The translations under genes and the position numbers were made by a program. From Bufo bufo (lineage: Eukaryota; Chordata; Amphibia; Anura; Bufonidae), in NCBI RefSeq assembly GCF_905171765.1, contig NC_053394.1:159535256-159599255 (forward strand): a DNA stretch of 64,000 bases. The letters are read 5' to 3'. Under the pieces are notes generated by a model that was given only the letters and a program-made list of their open reading frames with translations, was not told the origin of the DNA and did not search any database. Positions 41,100 through 53,103 of the stretch are shown here, in pieces. Every line of letters begins with the position of its first letter. Position 1 is the stretch's first letter.

Positions 41100-43215
41100 G
41101 AGCAATTAGTGTTTTGACTGCCCTGAGGATGAGGTTCAGGAGGAGGCGGGGGACCCTATGTGTAGCTGTGTTGGTGGTGGTAATAGTGGCACACGTAGCC
41201 ACAGTATTAGCAGTGGGGGCAGTGACAGTGGCAGTCAGGGCAAATACAGAGCAAAGAATCGGCGGGGGGGGGGGGTGGCAAGGAGCCTACGATGATATAT
41301 CACTGATAAAAGTGGCAGGGAGGGCGAGAGCTCAGATAATTGTGTGTTATACAGGACCTGGGAGCTGGATAAGGGTGCTGAGGAGGAAGGAACATCAGAG
41401 GAGGAGGGTAGTGGCAGTGGCAGCAATAAAAAGCAGAGGTGGCGTACATCCAGAACCTCCCAAAGAACTGCCAGTGCCAGATCGGCTGCCTCGCAGTTTT
41501 TCTCAACACTACCGGAAGATAGCATCACTGCCCTGTACAAGCTCTGCAAGAGTAAAATAAGTAGTGGGCAATCACAACACAAGCATAGGCACCACAGGCC
41601 TACTGAACCACATCACGCAATCCCAATAGCAGACAGAGGTGGCCCCCGCCTAATGCAACAAGAATTACCTCTTTCTCCCGGTCTCCCTTGTGGCAGCCAA
41701 GCCACATCCATTGGCAGTATGGCTATTAATAATGGAATGCATGGCCACGAAACAACTTTACATGCCCAGCAATCCGATGGTGCACAAGCTTAGTTACGAG
41801 CTGGCCAAATTGCTGGTGATGCTGTTACTGCCGTACCATTTAGTAGCGTCTGCTGGCTTTAGTGAGCTGATGACTTGGAAGATACGTCCCAAAAATCTAT
41901 CCATGCCTTGTACTCTCACGTGGTGGAGAAAGTGGGCCGCTCCTTGCAATTGTCATTGTTTGGCAATGGTGGACACCTGGAGCAGCTGTTATGGGCAGGG
42001 ACAGTTCATGTCTTTCACGGCCCACTGGTTTAATGTTTTTTTGCTGCAGCTGCAAGGCAGCACCCCAGCAACAAGGCTAGGACCTTTTGGCCCCTCCACG
42101 ATTGTGTCAGCTTAGCTCCCACACAGCAGGGCACAACATTGTTCTCACTCCCCCTCCTTCCTATCACATGTCAAGCATTGTAGCCACATAGGCGAGAAGT
42201 TGCTAAAATACAAGTAGCAAACATCTCGCTGGCTGCCACCCCACCAATGCCATCTGGTCAAGGTGATCAGCGACAATGGTCATAACATAGTGGTCACACT
42301 GAACCTGGGGAAATAACAAATTCTCATTGTATGGTGCACATGATTAACCTAGTTGTGCATTGCTTTTTTTTTATTTTTTTAAGTACAGTACACTGGCTTG
42401 TGCAAGGTGCTGGCAATGTCTAGGAGACTATCCTCACATTTCAGCCATTCTAATGTGGCAAGGAATACCCTCCTTGACTTGCAGCGACAGAATCCTGGAC
42501 TTGCAGCGACAGAACAATCTGCTGTTACACCGTTTAATCCATTACGTTTCAACTTGTGTATGCTAGAGCCTCTGTATGAACACTGGAAATCTGTAAATGA
42601 TTTTGTCATGCATCAGACCGCCTCAGCAAGGAGCATGTGTTGTTTCAGGATCAGGCAGTGGCAGCATATCAGAGACTCCTGTTGGGTGCTGAAACCCTTC
42701 AAAGAGGCCACAAAATTTGCCAGTAGGGACAACTGCAGCATGAACTATCTGACCCTCCTCATATTTATCTTAGAACAGATGCTGATGGTCATGCAGCAAG
42801 GGACGATGGCGAAAGAAGAACAGCTAACGCATCTTGCTGTCCGCACTGTAGCATTTGTGGACCCACAAGGAGAAACTGAAGAACTGGCTCCTTGGGCACA
42901 CTGACCAGATTTTCAGCAAGCAGACTTCTGTGCCAGAGTGTCTAAAAGGGAGGTCCCTCTCTGCCCCCTGCAGAGTCACCCACCTCCCGCCACCAAAAGC
43001 AGCAGAAGCCACAGCAGCAGCAATCAGTTCAGTCTCTGTAATATGATGGAACAGTTAGTTCATGTGGCATGCCAGGCTGAGGTAACTCAGCAAGAGGAGA
43101 ACTTTTGCCTCACCCAGGTTCAGTCCTACTACCTGTGGAGGTCATGTGAGCCAAGGAGGTGGGTCATGTGTCATATTGCCAGGCACATGACTTCCGTCAC
43201 TCGGCAACACAACGC
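41100..43215 (+). pseudogene. Second hAT transposase, strongly decayed
   Basis: 41344-41580 carries a ruined BED finger (FFSTLPEDSITALYKLCKSK, one Cys replaced by Tyr). 41800-41880 reads LLPYHLVASAGFSELM, the 'PF-x-V-x-x-x-GF-x-x-LM' box of hAT transposases. 42398-42904 has HFSHSNVARNTLLDLQRQNP, NLCMLEPLYEHWKSVNDFVM and CWVLKPFKEATKFASRD. Many frame changes, a G-run near 41264 and no dimerisation domain. It differs clearly from the 15756-19779 family, so it is an independent insertion. Terminal repeats not found. Confidence 0.75.
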
Positions 43216-43990
43216 CTGAGCTGGTGGGAACAAAGAGAAGCCGGGGAAGGTTACGTGGTGTGGGGCTGCCGGTCACGTGATCGGAGTGCCGGGCAAGTGA
43301 CTTCCATGTCCTGGCAACAGGACGCTAGAGCTTCTGGGGTGTATGTATGGCCTGCTAGGAGGCCACATCACTGGGGGGCTGGTTGAGTGCCCCCTGAGTA
43401 TTCATAAGGCAGTATAAATAAATAGTGAAAGTAAGTAAAAATATAAGGGGAAAAATAAAATGGAGGATGACTGAAGAAGGGTAGTGTGAGAGGGGGAGGG
43501 GGATACAATGCAATGGCCCTGGATAATGGGCACATCGGGGTAGCTGATGGCAGGTGGAGTGACAATTGACACATATAAATCAAAGGCAAGTAAAATAACA
43601 AAGGTAAACGCTGTATGCGTAAAATGCATTAACTAGGTGGAAAAATGAATTAAAAGAATAAAAATTATTAAAATGAATTAAAAGTACTTAACTGTGTGGG
43701 AACATAAATATAAATTCTGAGAATGTGACACATCGTCTGGTACTACACGTAGGGGATTGGCCTTGAAGGTGAGGGTAATGTCCTCTCACATGGCTGGGGA
43801 GGGGTCTAGACTCCACCAAGTGTGTTGGATCGGACGAAGCTGCTGGGATGCAAGTAGGGACCGTTGGGTGGTCTTGACCTGTGGAGGATGAGTAGTAAAG
43901 GCCTGGGGTGGAGAATAAGCCAGTGTGGGGGTGGGGAGGGGGGCTTATGGCTATTACGTTAGTACTGGAAGTAGATGAAAAAGGATAGAC
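43216..43990. other. No recognised gene
   Basis: 43240-43330 has 'gtcacgtgatcgg' and repeated 'caagtgacttcc' motifs; the remainder is A-rich (43600-43700) with no conserved frame. May include the 3' untranslated part of the Penelope-like element, whose coding end is at 43995. Confidence 0.35.
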
Positions 43991-43994
43991 AGAT

Positions 43995-45551
43995 TTAAAA
44001 ATTGATTACGAAGGCTTCATTAAGGCCACATGGGTTTAGGCAATTCAATTTATATATCCAGAACATCTCCCGTTTTCTTAGGGTCTGGATGATACTGTAT
44101 CCGTTCGTTCTGACTTGTTCAATTGGCGTAATACTAAATCCGGAGAATGAGCCTTGGTGGTGGGTGGTGGCATGTTTGGAGACGCTATGTAGTAAGAACT
44201 TTTTCTTGACATTAGATCTGTGCTTGTTAAGTCTGTTGTGCAGGGTTTGGATGGTGCGTCCCACATAACGGAGGTTACATGGACATGTGATGAGGTAGAC
44301 GATGTTCCTCGATCTGCAGTCCAGCTCCTCCTTAATCGGAAATGATTAGTCGTTTGGACCCAGAAAGGATGTAGTGACGTTTATGGATTTGCAGCATAGA
44401 CATTTCAATTGGTTGCACCTATAGCTCCCTGGGGTTTTGGTACTGACCGGTCTATCTACTTGTTCCGGTTTTCTCTTTAATTTATTGGGTGCAAGCAAGT
44501 TTTTAAGTGTTTGGGTCCTTCTAAATATTAGAGAAGGTTCATTTAAGTCTTTATTCAGAAAGGGATCCTTTTTCAGAATGTACCAATGCCTAGACAAAAC
44601 TTTCAGGATGTCATTATGATTGCTATTGTATGTAGTTAAGAAGTTTGTATTAGAGCATTTCCTGACGCTGTCTTTCTTGGAGTTGCTGGTTCTGATAGAC
44701 ATTCCGCCTGTGTGAGGGACTGGGCTCTGTTTAGGGCTGTGTCTAAAATTTCTACCGGGTAGCCTTTTTGTAGGAATCTCTGTGTGATAAAATTGTCACC
44801 TTTGGAACAATTACGCCTTATTCTCTTGAATTGGCTGAACAGGATGTTCTTTTTCCATTTCTTGTGGTGCTCACTTGAATAGTCCAAGTAACTGTTACAG
44901 TCGACTCTTTAGAAAAATGTCCGTGTGTTGATTATTCCGTTATTGGCACTTAGTTCCAAATCAAGCAATTCGTCTGTAGTCTTGTTACTCGTGCCTGAGA
45001 GGGTAATGCTCCAGAATTAAGATGTTCTGTGTAATTGTCAATTGTTGTGAGGTCCCCTTCCCAAATATGGATCAGATCGTCGATATAGCGGCGGTAAAAA
45101 ATTATGTTCTTTGTCCAGTACTCAGATTTATAGATAAAAGTGTCTTCAAAGGCCCCCATAAAGAGATTGGCGAAACTTGGTGCAAAACGTGTGCCCATCG
45201 CAGTTCCTTTTGTCTGTAAGTATAGGGTGTATTCAAACTTAAAAACGTTGTGAGTGAGAATAAAATGAATACTCCTTAGGAATAATTTTTTTTGGTCTGG
45301 TGGTAAAATATCATCTGTGCCCAGGAATCGTTTTGTGCAATTGATGACCAAGTCATGCTGGATGTTTGAGTAAAGCGATGTGACATCTAGGGTCAGCTAG
45401 TGGTACCTGTCTTTCCACTTGACGTTCTGTAGGAGCTGTATAAGAGTGCTGGAATCTTTGAGGTATGATGGTAGTTGGGCTACGTATTTTTGCAGGAGCA
45501 TATCAACATAATGGGATAGGTTACACATGAGTGACGAGATGCCCGAAATAA
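43995..45551 (-). pseudogene. Penelope-like element: RT and GIY-YIG endonuclease, broken
   Basis: On the minus strand from 45551 down: VISGISSLMCNLSHYVDMLL, then DVTSLYSNIQHDLVI, TKGTAMGTRFAPSFANLFMG and the catalytic box IFYRRYIDDLIHIWEGDL (near 45070-45100). The thumb region follows with HHKKWKKNILFSQFKRIRRN and YPVEILDTALNRAQSL. After a Cys-rich linker (CNQLKCLCCKS) comes the GIY-YIG nuclease: NIVYLITCPCNLRYVGRTIQ with the Tyr pair, then LNKHRSNVKKK, RKREMFWIYKLN and the terminal CGLNEAF. This pairing is diagnostic of Penelope-like elements, which prime reverse transcription at nicks made by the nuclease. A stop near 44344 and several shifts show decay; the N-terminal part is missing. Confidence 0.9.
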
Positions 45552-46404
45552 CATGTACCATATGGAAACATGTACCATATGGCTGTTGCTGCCACCACGG
45601 CCACCACAGCTGCTACTCCTCAGTGCTAATCCTCTACTACCACTACAATTAATGCAACGGATCCACCACTACCACTTCTACTGCTACCAGCCAATCTACT
45701 ACCTTATATGTTCCATGCTATGCTGCCTCTGCTCCCACTACTATTGTGGCCAAGTGCCTCTATAAAACTATAACTCTACCCTTTCCACATCCACATGTAC
45801 TGCTGCCTGCTCCCCATTAAAGCTTTAGGCCTCTTTCACATGAATGATACAGATTGTGTCAGGATGAGTTTAGGATGCATTCAGTGAAACTCGCACCATT
45901 TCGCAAGCATTTTTTTCCTCGCGGGTGCAATCAGTTTTGATGTGTTTTTCAAAAGATTTATAAACAACATCTCCTAGCAACCAATTGTGAAAAATGCATT
46001 GCATCCGGAATGTGTTTTTCACTGAATCACTTCTGTGGGGCCCGGGCTGCGTGACAAACAATTGTCACACAACGCAATGTTGTAGAGCAGGAAAAGCCGA
46101 GTAGATTGATATATGTACAGGCAAGAAATAATAATTCTAAAGATAAGCAATCTATTACACAGTGGTAATAGTACAATATTTTATTCAATCATCACAAAAG
46201 GAGTTTTACATGATAGACATGGCACAAAAATGATTAAAAACAATTATTGGAGGTGGAAGCAGTCAGCAGGTAGGACAATATTAAGGAAGGTGCAAGTGCA
46301 TATGTTTATAGCTGAGTCTGTGAGAATACACGATAATAGTAAAGCAACAAAAAAAATATATAAATAGAGGACTGTGACGGACCTAAATCAGCAGCGTATA
46401 AGAA
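45552..46404. other. No recognised feature
   Basis: 45560-45760 is a run of imperfect 'ccaccac/ctgctac' triplets. 45840-46060 resembles the start of the MITE at 50140 ('tttcacatgaatgat') only weakly. No gene is supported. Confidence 0.35.

Positions 46405-46467
<63 letters not shown>
46405..46467. repeat. (TA)n microsatellite 1
   Basis: About 30 uninterrupted TA units. Together with the second tract at 46664-46708 it brackets a 65-bp hairpin. Confidence 0.97.
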
Positions 46468-46470
<3 letters not shown>

Positions 46471-46510
46471 GAGAAAGCAGGACTGCACTCCAAGTTGTGA
46501 TGGAAATCAA

Positions 46511-46575
46511 AGCAGTTTTATTCACCCATATTATGGCAAATATTATTTGCCATAATATGGATGAATAAAACTGCT
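46511..46575. repeat. Inverted repeat with 32-bp arms
   Basis: Arms 46511-46542 and 46544-46575 ('agcagttttattcaccc' facing 'gatgaataaaactgct') with a single mismatch and a one-base centre. It would fold into a long hairpin. Origin unknown. Confidence 0.9.
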
Positions 46576-46659
46576 TCTCTATTATACTATTGGGGATTGC
46601 CGTTGCCCCCTTTTGGACATTGCACCCACTTTTTAGGTTGGTGCTCCCGTTGGACTTTC

Positions 46660-46663
<4 letters not shown>

Positions 46664-46708
<45 letters not shown>
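46664..46708. repeat. (TA)n microsatellite 2
   Basis: About 22 TA units, immediately followed by non-repeat DNA that I do not recognise. Confidence 0.95.
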
Positions 46709-46710
<2 letters not shown>

Positions 46711-47611
46711 TACACAGAAATAAAAGCAGAAAAAGTCCATATCAAACAAAACAAGACGCCACCACCAGGTGCACTTAAGTGCAAAAAGGGAGCTGTAGTA
46801 CATCCAACAACAGCAAAAATACAGTTCCCACAATGTACAGTGCAAATTGTTTTGTATGGATTTGAGCAAGGTCGGAAATGATCATATTCATTTCTCCCTA
46901 TCTTTCTCAAGTTTCCTCCTGCAGAATTTTTGATAGGCAATCTCACATTTGCAGTCATGCAACTGAGGTGTACAGGTTTTTCAGAGATACAACTGGCCAA
47001 GTCGTGTCCATGTGTGAAGCGTATCTTAACAGTATTCCCCACACTACAGTAAAGTCTAAATAGCTTAGCTAGCAAGTTACCTTACTGACTCCAATGCTAA
47101 GCCATGCAGATTTCTGAACTTCTTGTCTCTTTCTCTTGGTGAGTCTCTGTAACTTTAGTCCTGTGAAGAAAGAAGCACATTCACTCTTCCTCCACATGCT
47201 GGAAATCTAGGCTAGAACTATGTAGACTTAGCAATGGGCAGATCCTGGATCCACACCCAAGCTTCCTGTACGGAGCTGTGCCGGAGTTGTTTAACATCTA
47301 AGGTGGAAAAAAATTCCAAATGAGGCGGAATTGGAAAATAAAAAATAACAAAAAGAAAGAAAATTCCAGTACAGTTTTATGGGGTTTACTTACGACGTTC
47401 CCTATGTGGAAAAATTGACCTGTTATCTTCATTCTCTAGGTCAGTACGATTACAACGATACCACACTTGTGTAGCTTTTCTTGCGTTTTAATATAAAAAA
47501 AATGAAAACCTTAAAAAAAACATATTTTGAGTTTTTTTTGTATTTATGTGTATGGAGCTCTAGGAGGACTCATTTTTAGCGGGCAATCTGTACTTTTCAG
47601 TGATACAGTGG
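46709..47611. other. No recognised feature
   Basis: A minus-strand frame is open over about 46720-47075 without a recognised domain or splice signals; I do not call it a gene. The remainder is AT-rich. Confidence 0.35.
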
Positions 47612-48460
47612 CACTACTGTGTGGGGGACATTACTGTGTGGGGGCAGTGTGGGGGACACTACTGTGTGGGGGGCAGTGTGGCGGACACTACTGTGTGGGG
47701 GGCAGTGTGGGGGACACTACTGTGTGGGGGGCAGTGTGGGGGACACTACTGTGTGGGGGGCAGTGTGGGGGACACTACTGTGTGGGGGGAAGTGTGGGGG
47801 ACACTACTGTGTGGGGGGAAGTGTGGGGGACACTACTGTGGGGGCAATGTGAGGGAAATTACTGTATGGGGCAGTGTGGGGGAAATTACTGTATGGGGAA
47901 ATTACTGTATGGGGCAGTGTGGGAGAAATTACTGTGTGGGGCAAATAACTGTATGGGGGAAGTGTGGGGGAAATTACTGTGTGGGGCAAATTACTGTATG
48001 GGGCAGTGTGGGGGAAATTACTGTGGGGGCAGTGTGAGGGGAAATTACTGTATAGGGGCAGTGTGGGGGAAATTACTGCGTGGGGCAGTGTGGGGGAAAT
48101 TACTCTGTGGGGCAGTGTGGGGGAAATTATTGTATGGGGAAATTACTGTGTGGGGCAGTGTAGGGGAAATTACTGTATGGGGCAGTGTGGGGGAAATTAC
48201 TGTGTAGGGACAGTGTGGGGGAAATTACTGTATGGGGGCAGTGTGGGGGAAATTACTGTGGGGGGGGAAATTACTGTGTGGGGCAGTGTGGGGGAAATTA
48301 CTGTATAGGGTCAGTGTGGGGGAAATTACTATATGGGGACAGTGTGGGGGAAATTACTATATGGGGGAATTACTGTATGGGGACAGTGTGAGGGAAATTA
48401 CTATATGGTGCAGTGTGGGGGAGATTACTGTATAGGGGCAGCGTGGTGGGCCTTGCTATT
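47612..48460 (+). repeat. G-rich minisatellite, about 31-bp period
   Basis: The first part (47612-47830) has near-perfect 31-bp units ('cactactgtgtgggggg' plus 'cagtgtggggga'). The second part (47840-48460) has degenerate 'gaaattactgtatggggcag' plus 'tgtgggg' units of 26-45 bp. Nearly all G-runs lie on the plus strand, three or four per unit, which could form G-quadruplexes. Open frames through it follow from the repeat and are not genes. Confidence 0.92.
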
Positions 48461-48600
48461 GGGGAGGCACTGTAGGGGCAATTCTATTATTTCTGGGGAC
48501 ACTATACAGGGATTATTACCTGGAGCACAATATAGGGTGTTATTATTACTGGGGGCACTCTAGGGGACATTATAGCTGCTGTGGATACTATAGGGACATT

Positions 48601-48736
48601 TGGGGTAATTTATCAAACTGGTGTAAAGTAGAACTGGCTTAGTTGCCCATAGCAGCCAATCAGATCTCACTTTTCATATTTGACAGCTCTTTTGGAAGTC
48701 CAGATCTAATTTACACCAGTTTGATAAATGACCCCA
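48601..48736. mobile_element. Small MITE with 27-bp terminal inverted repeats
   Basis: 136 bp. The left end 'tggggtaatttatcaaactg' faces the right end 'cagtttgataaatgacccca' with one mismatch over 27 bp. 'att' occurs on both sides, but I cannot tell whether it is the target duplication. Superfamily not assigned. Confidence 0.75.
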
Positions 48737-50136
48737 ATTATGTCTACTGGGGTCACTATTTTTTCAGCAGTATAGTACCTGGGGCATTGGGGGCACAACG
48801 GGCAGAGTAATGGGCGTGTCAGCAGGATGACACTGTGGGGACACCAGGATGGGGAGGTTGATGTAAAAACTGAGAAATCTAACGTGTCTGTGTTACAAAC
48901 TCTGTAGAGATAAGATGCGACTGAAAGAATTTGTCATGGCGTTCTAAAGGAGAAGAAGAGGAAAGAGAAGGTCTACATGACAGGAGATGTCCCTGGATGT
49001 AAGAGGTATGTGGTCAAGTATTGGGGGGGTGCCAGAGAAAGGACTTGCCCCGGGTGCCAAACACCCTGGGCACGCCACTGCAGTAATACCATTCCAAAGT
49101 GTGTGTGACTTTTTGATCACCTTTTATAAAAAAAAATTGGGGAAGTGAAGTGATAAAAAAAGGCGAATTGTCCATTTAGAATTTTTTTTCCAATACTTCA
49201 TTCTCTGTGTGGGATAAATATTGTTATATTTTAATAGTCTAGGTGTTTTCGGATGTGGTGATGCCTATATTGTTATTTTTAATTGTTTATTTATTTTGAT
49301 TTTAGGGAAAGAGAGGCAATTTGAACTTTTATATATATATTTTTAATGTTTTATATTAAAAACTTTTTATAGTTTTATTTTTTTTACTTTTTCTAAGCCA
49401 ACCACTATAACTAGCAATCACTAGATTGCCAGTTGTGCTCTGGGTATATATGCATCACAGAACACACCATTCACTGTATTCCAATACAGTGCTGCCACCT
49501 ACTGACCTGTATTGGAATATTCCAGTGATGCCTGAAGCTCCGAGCTATCACCGACACATAACAACTTACCTGATTTCAACCTTTGAATGCTATTACGGGC
49601 GTGGGAGTGCACGGCTCCCGCATATGCACCGCTCAGATGCTGTAGCCACATTTGACCACAGAATCTGAGGAGTTAAATGTATGCAATCACATACATTTGC
49701 CCCAGGCTTCTACTATTTGAAACAGCAGAAACCCAGTGGCTGCACGCATAAGCAGGTGCTGTCTTTAAAGTGCTGACTTTAAAGGCTAAGTACATGTTTT
49801 GGGCCAATTTTATTTTTATTATTGCATTGTACTTATTTTGAGCTAAAAATATTTTTTAAATTGGTCTTTATGGATATGGAATCTTTTTTTGTGTACATAG
49901 TTGAGATGCTGTAGTGGCAGCCTGTGGATATTTTGTCTTTTCCGTCATCTGGGGAGCAGACGGACTCCTTATCTCTGCTCTCTGACATTATAAACACTCA
50001 TTATAGCTCAGTTCATATCTTACTGATAAGAATGTGGCTTAAATAAGTGATTATGACCTCTTAGTAGTTTAGAGATAAGGGTTATAAGATGACCAAAGTG
50101 AAAGTGAAAGTACCAGTCACACAGTTAGAAACACAG
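48737..50136. other. Mostly unrecognised; degenerate DNA-transposon-like tail
   Basis: 49080-49780 has the look of the AT-rich modules at 9700-10560 (gtgtgactttttgatcac, a 'ggatgtggtgatgcct' block) followed by small palindromes (tattccaatacag facing ctgtattggaata near 49477 and 49506; atgtatgcaatcacatacat near 49677). Probably a distant TTAA-type element. No gene. Confidence 0.4.
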
Positions 50137-50139
50137 TTA

Positions 50140-50544
50140 GGCTACTTTCACACTCGCGTTTGGTGCGGATCAGTCATGGATCTGCACAGACGGATCCGTT
50201 CAGATAATACAACCGCCTGCATCCGTTCAGAACGGATCAGTTTGTATTATCTTTAACATAGCCAAGACGGATCCGTCTTGAACACCATTGAAAGTCAATG
50301 GAGGACGGATCCGTTTTCTATTGTGCCAGATTGTGTCATAGAAAATGGATCTGTTCCCAAGCAGCATTTTGGTGTCCGCATCCAAAGCGGAATGGAGACG
50401 GAATGGAGGCAAACTGATGCATTCTGAGTAGATCCTTTTCCATTCAGAATGCATTAGGGCAAAACCGATCCATTTTGGACCGCTTGTGAGAGCCCTGAAA
50501 GGATCTCACAAACGGAAAGCCAAAACGCCAGTGTGAAAGTAGCC
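50140..50544. mobile_element. Harbinger-like MITE, 405 bp, TTA target duplication
   Basis: Terminal inverted repeats 'ggctactttcacactcgcgt' and, in reverse, 'ggctactttcacactggcgt', with TTA at 50137-50139 and 50545-50547. A 3-bp TTA duplication suits PIF/Harbinger. The interior holds several 'cggatccgtt' copies in both orientations. No coding capacity. Confidence 0.75.
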
Positions 50545-50547
50545 TTA

Positions 50548-52513
50548 ACTCTTATGACAGAATGGCTCAATATTTTTAATAAAGGTCAATTGGAAATATG
50601 ATTTTACCCAAAAATGAGTAAAATGCAATCATTAAAAAATTGCCTCCAATAGTGTACATTGCCTTTAAAGTGCCAAGGTTGCAAAGGGGTTAAACAATTT
50701 GCTAGTACCCCCTGCTCTGGGGTACTGCACCGTCATTTACATGTGGAATAGATTTACATTATTCAATTCAGTAAAGACTGAGTTCAATTTGTTTACCAAT
50801 CTTTGTACGAGTCTTCTGTCTTTGCACCTCACCAACAATACCACCAAGGGGACCCTGCCTTCTATCAGGCAGGAGACCCCAACCATGGTATGCCCTGGGG
50901 GCAATAACATCAGATGCACCCCCCCTTCCTTCACTGTGCATGGCCCAGGGAGCGCGAGAGCTGGACAGCTGTCACCGTGAGTACTACCACCATCTGTCAT
51001 TACCACTCCTGTCTTCTCCCATGATGCCTCCCATCTGGGTCGCTGCACATGCAGCACCAATCGGTTGCAGCACTGGTTGAGAAAATGAACTAATTCTATT
51101 TTAGAGACCCTCGGGATATTATTTGCAGTTTCACTGCGGTCTGTAGGACCAAAATCCCTTTAGGGATCCCTAACTGGTTGAGCACTCCTGTCGTTTAGTC
51201 ATTGGCTCACTACAGAGCCATGACCAGTGAGTAGTGGAACACTGCAGCGAAGCGCCTCCACAGCAACAAGACAGGGGCTTCTCAGGATAAAATTGTTGAT
51301 AAAGAGCAGATAAATACAGCAGGGGACCATGCAGTGGAGGTGTATGCAGCATGGAAGTGTCCAGTGCTTCTCTTCCTCTCAATCATAGCTGCATCCAAAG
51401 CAGTTTAGTTTACCCTGCTATTGTGTCTGGCACAAAACTCATATACCGCTGCATCAGAGGTCAAGTGGTGGTCAAAGTGACTCTGTTTGCCTTATGCACC
51501 TGAACTGATACATGGAGGCATCCTTTTTTGGGGGGATGCAAACATATGCCAGACACGGAAAGCCCATAGGTAAGGCTTTAATGAGTGGGAATGCATCCTA
51601 GGAGGGGGTCTGTATCATGTAATTTATTTAGAGAAAAATAAATAAATTTTACCTTCAATTTTACACATTCCTTGTTAACTAGTAAGGGACCTCGATCTAG
51701 ACTTTAAACGCATGGCACCATAAATGTATATACTATATTTATTTTATATGATTGGGGCTCAAGTTAGCAGTAAACACATGATTAGTGTATTCCCTACATG
51801 TCCTCAAATACAGATCGCTACCATTGACCTGTAAATCGAGACATGCAGAGAAGGCCCAGATCGTCCTCCAGCCCCCTCTGTGGCTTCTGCGTTTGGGGGA
51901 CACAGTGCTTACTATGAGACATGTTGTCAGGGGTCTTTGGTTTCAGTTTCCTGTTGAAGAACAGAGTCAGCCTGTCATTGTAACAGACCGACCATGCTGA
52001 TAGCACAGTACCCAGTGAAATATGACTTGGATTATCAACCAAACCAAAGGCATCAACCAGTTTGGGAGATGTATACTGTGAGAGAGTATAAAGGGGAAAC
52101 TGCTGAGGAACTAGAAGACTTTTATGACAATAAGGGAAGACAATACATTCTTTGACAGTACAGATAAGAGACAATCCCTCCCGACAATTCTTTATAATCT
52201 GTCACTAGTACCTTTTAGTAAAGTATAATCTATCGTTATTAGCATACAGTATATTACCAGAAAATGAAAGTTAATTGGCAGAAAATGGCTGAGCTCCAAT
52301 GTAAATCTGTGACAACTCCCCTCTAACCATGTCAATGGAAAAGAACCCCAGGATTTCCTTAGAGGACCTACCATTAGTGATCACCACTACTAATGTCACA
52401 GTCTATGACAAAAGAAAAACACAAAGTATAAGTACATGAGAGGGGCACCGTGCACCAGAAGGAAACCTTTGCTATCCAGAAAGAACATCAGCAATAAATT
52501 AAAGTTTACCTAT
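50548..52513. other. No recognised gene
   Basis: 50700-51080 has a GC-richer patch open on both strands (for example 50699-50980 plus, 50737-51060 minus) with no domain that I know. 51780-52190 likewise. These could be old LTR DNA. No tRNA, rRNA or splice-flanked exon was found. Confidence 0.35.
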
Positions 52514-53103
52514 TGTAGGAAGGCGCAACGGTCCGTCGTTGACGGAAGGTATGTGTCACGAGGTTCCTGGCCTCGGTAAATTAAGAGCCTGTATTTTCAA
52601 GTGTCAGTGGCAGCTAGTGCTGGTTGACACGTTGCTATTTTAGTATGGCTGTAAGCTGATCCGGGCCGGCTCTTACTGGGAGTAGCCAAAGTGCTGGGTG
52701 GGTAGCTTCTCCCCACGCTCCAGGCCGGGTCTTTACTGGCCTATATCAAACCCAGCCAGCAGTATCAGCTGGGTGTGGATTACTCCTCTTTGACAGTGGA
52801 GCGCTGTCAGTCCCTGGGTATTTTGGGATCTGAAAACTTGTGCCGTGCAAAAGTGCTGGGAGTCGCATGCTGAGAAACAGGCCCCTAAAGCCTGCTGTGG
52901 ACCTCAGGTGGAGAAACTGCAAACCAGGTGAAGGTTTTTGTTCTGTGGACTTTTCATGGTGTGAACAAACACCTAGACTGCAAAATATCACTTTTTTTTT
53001 TTTTTCTTATGTGTGAATAAAACACTGAACTGTTTAAGTTAATGACTTTGTGGTTGCCTCTATACTGCGTCCGCTAGCCTGTCTACCAGAGCGAATCCCC
53101 ACA
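52514..53103 (+). mobile_element. Solo Gypsy-like LTR
   Basis: 590 bp, TGTAGGAAGG to CCCCACA, matching the LTRs at 4745 and 12019. It shows the uninterrupted 'ctgtttaagttaatgacttt' that serves as empty site for the TTAA element in the 5' LTR. It keeps the 5' segment lost from the 12019 copy. An 'aataaaacac' polyadenylation signal lies near 53017. No internal region on either side and no clear target duplication. Confidence 0.85.

Noticed and set aside
46587..47075. 162-codon minus-strand frame
   Set aside because: Part of it is the (TA)n tract read as Tyr-Ile; the remainder has no recognised domain and no splice or start support.
47527..48435. Plus-strand frames rich in 'GGHYCVGGSVGDTTVWG'
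   Set aside because: Produced by the G-rich minisatellite in several frames at once.
50699..51060. Possible host exon (open on both strands, GC-richer)
   Set aside because: No splice sites consistent with an exon and no recognisable protein; could be old retroelement DNA.
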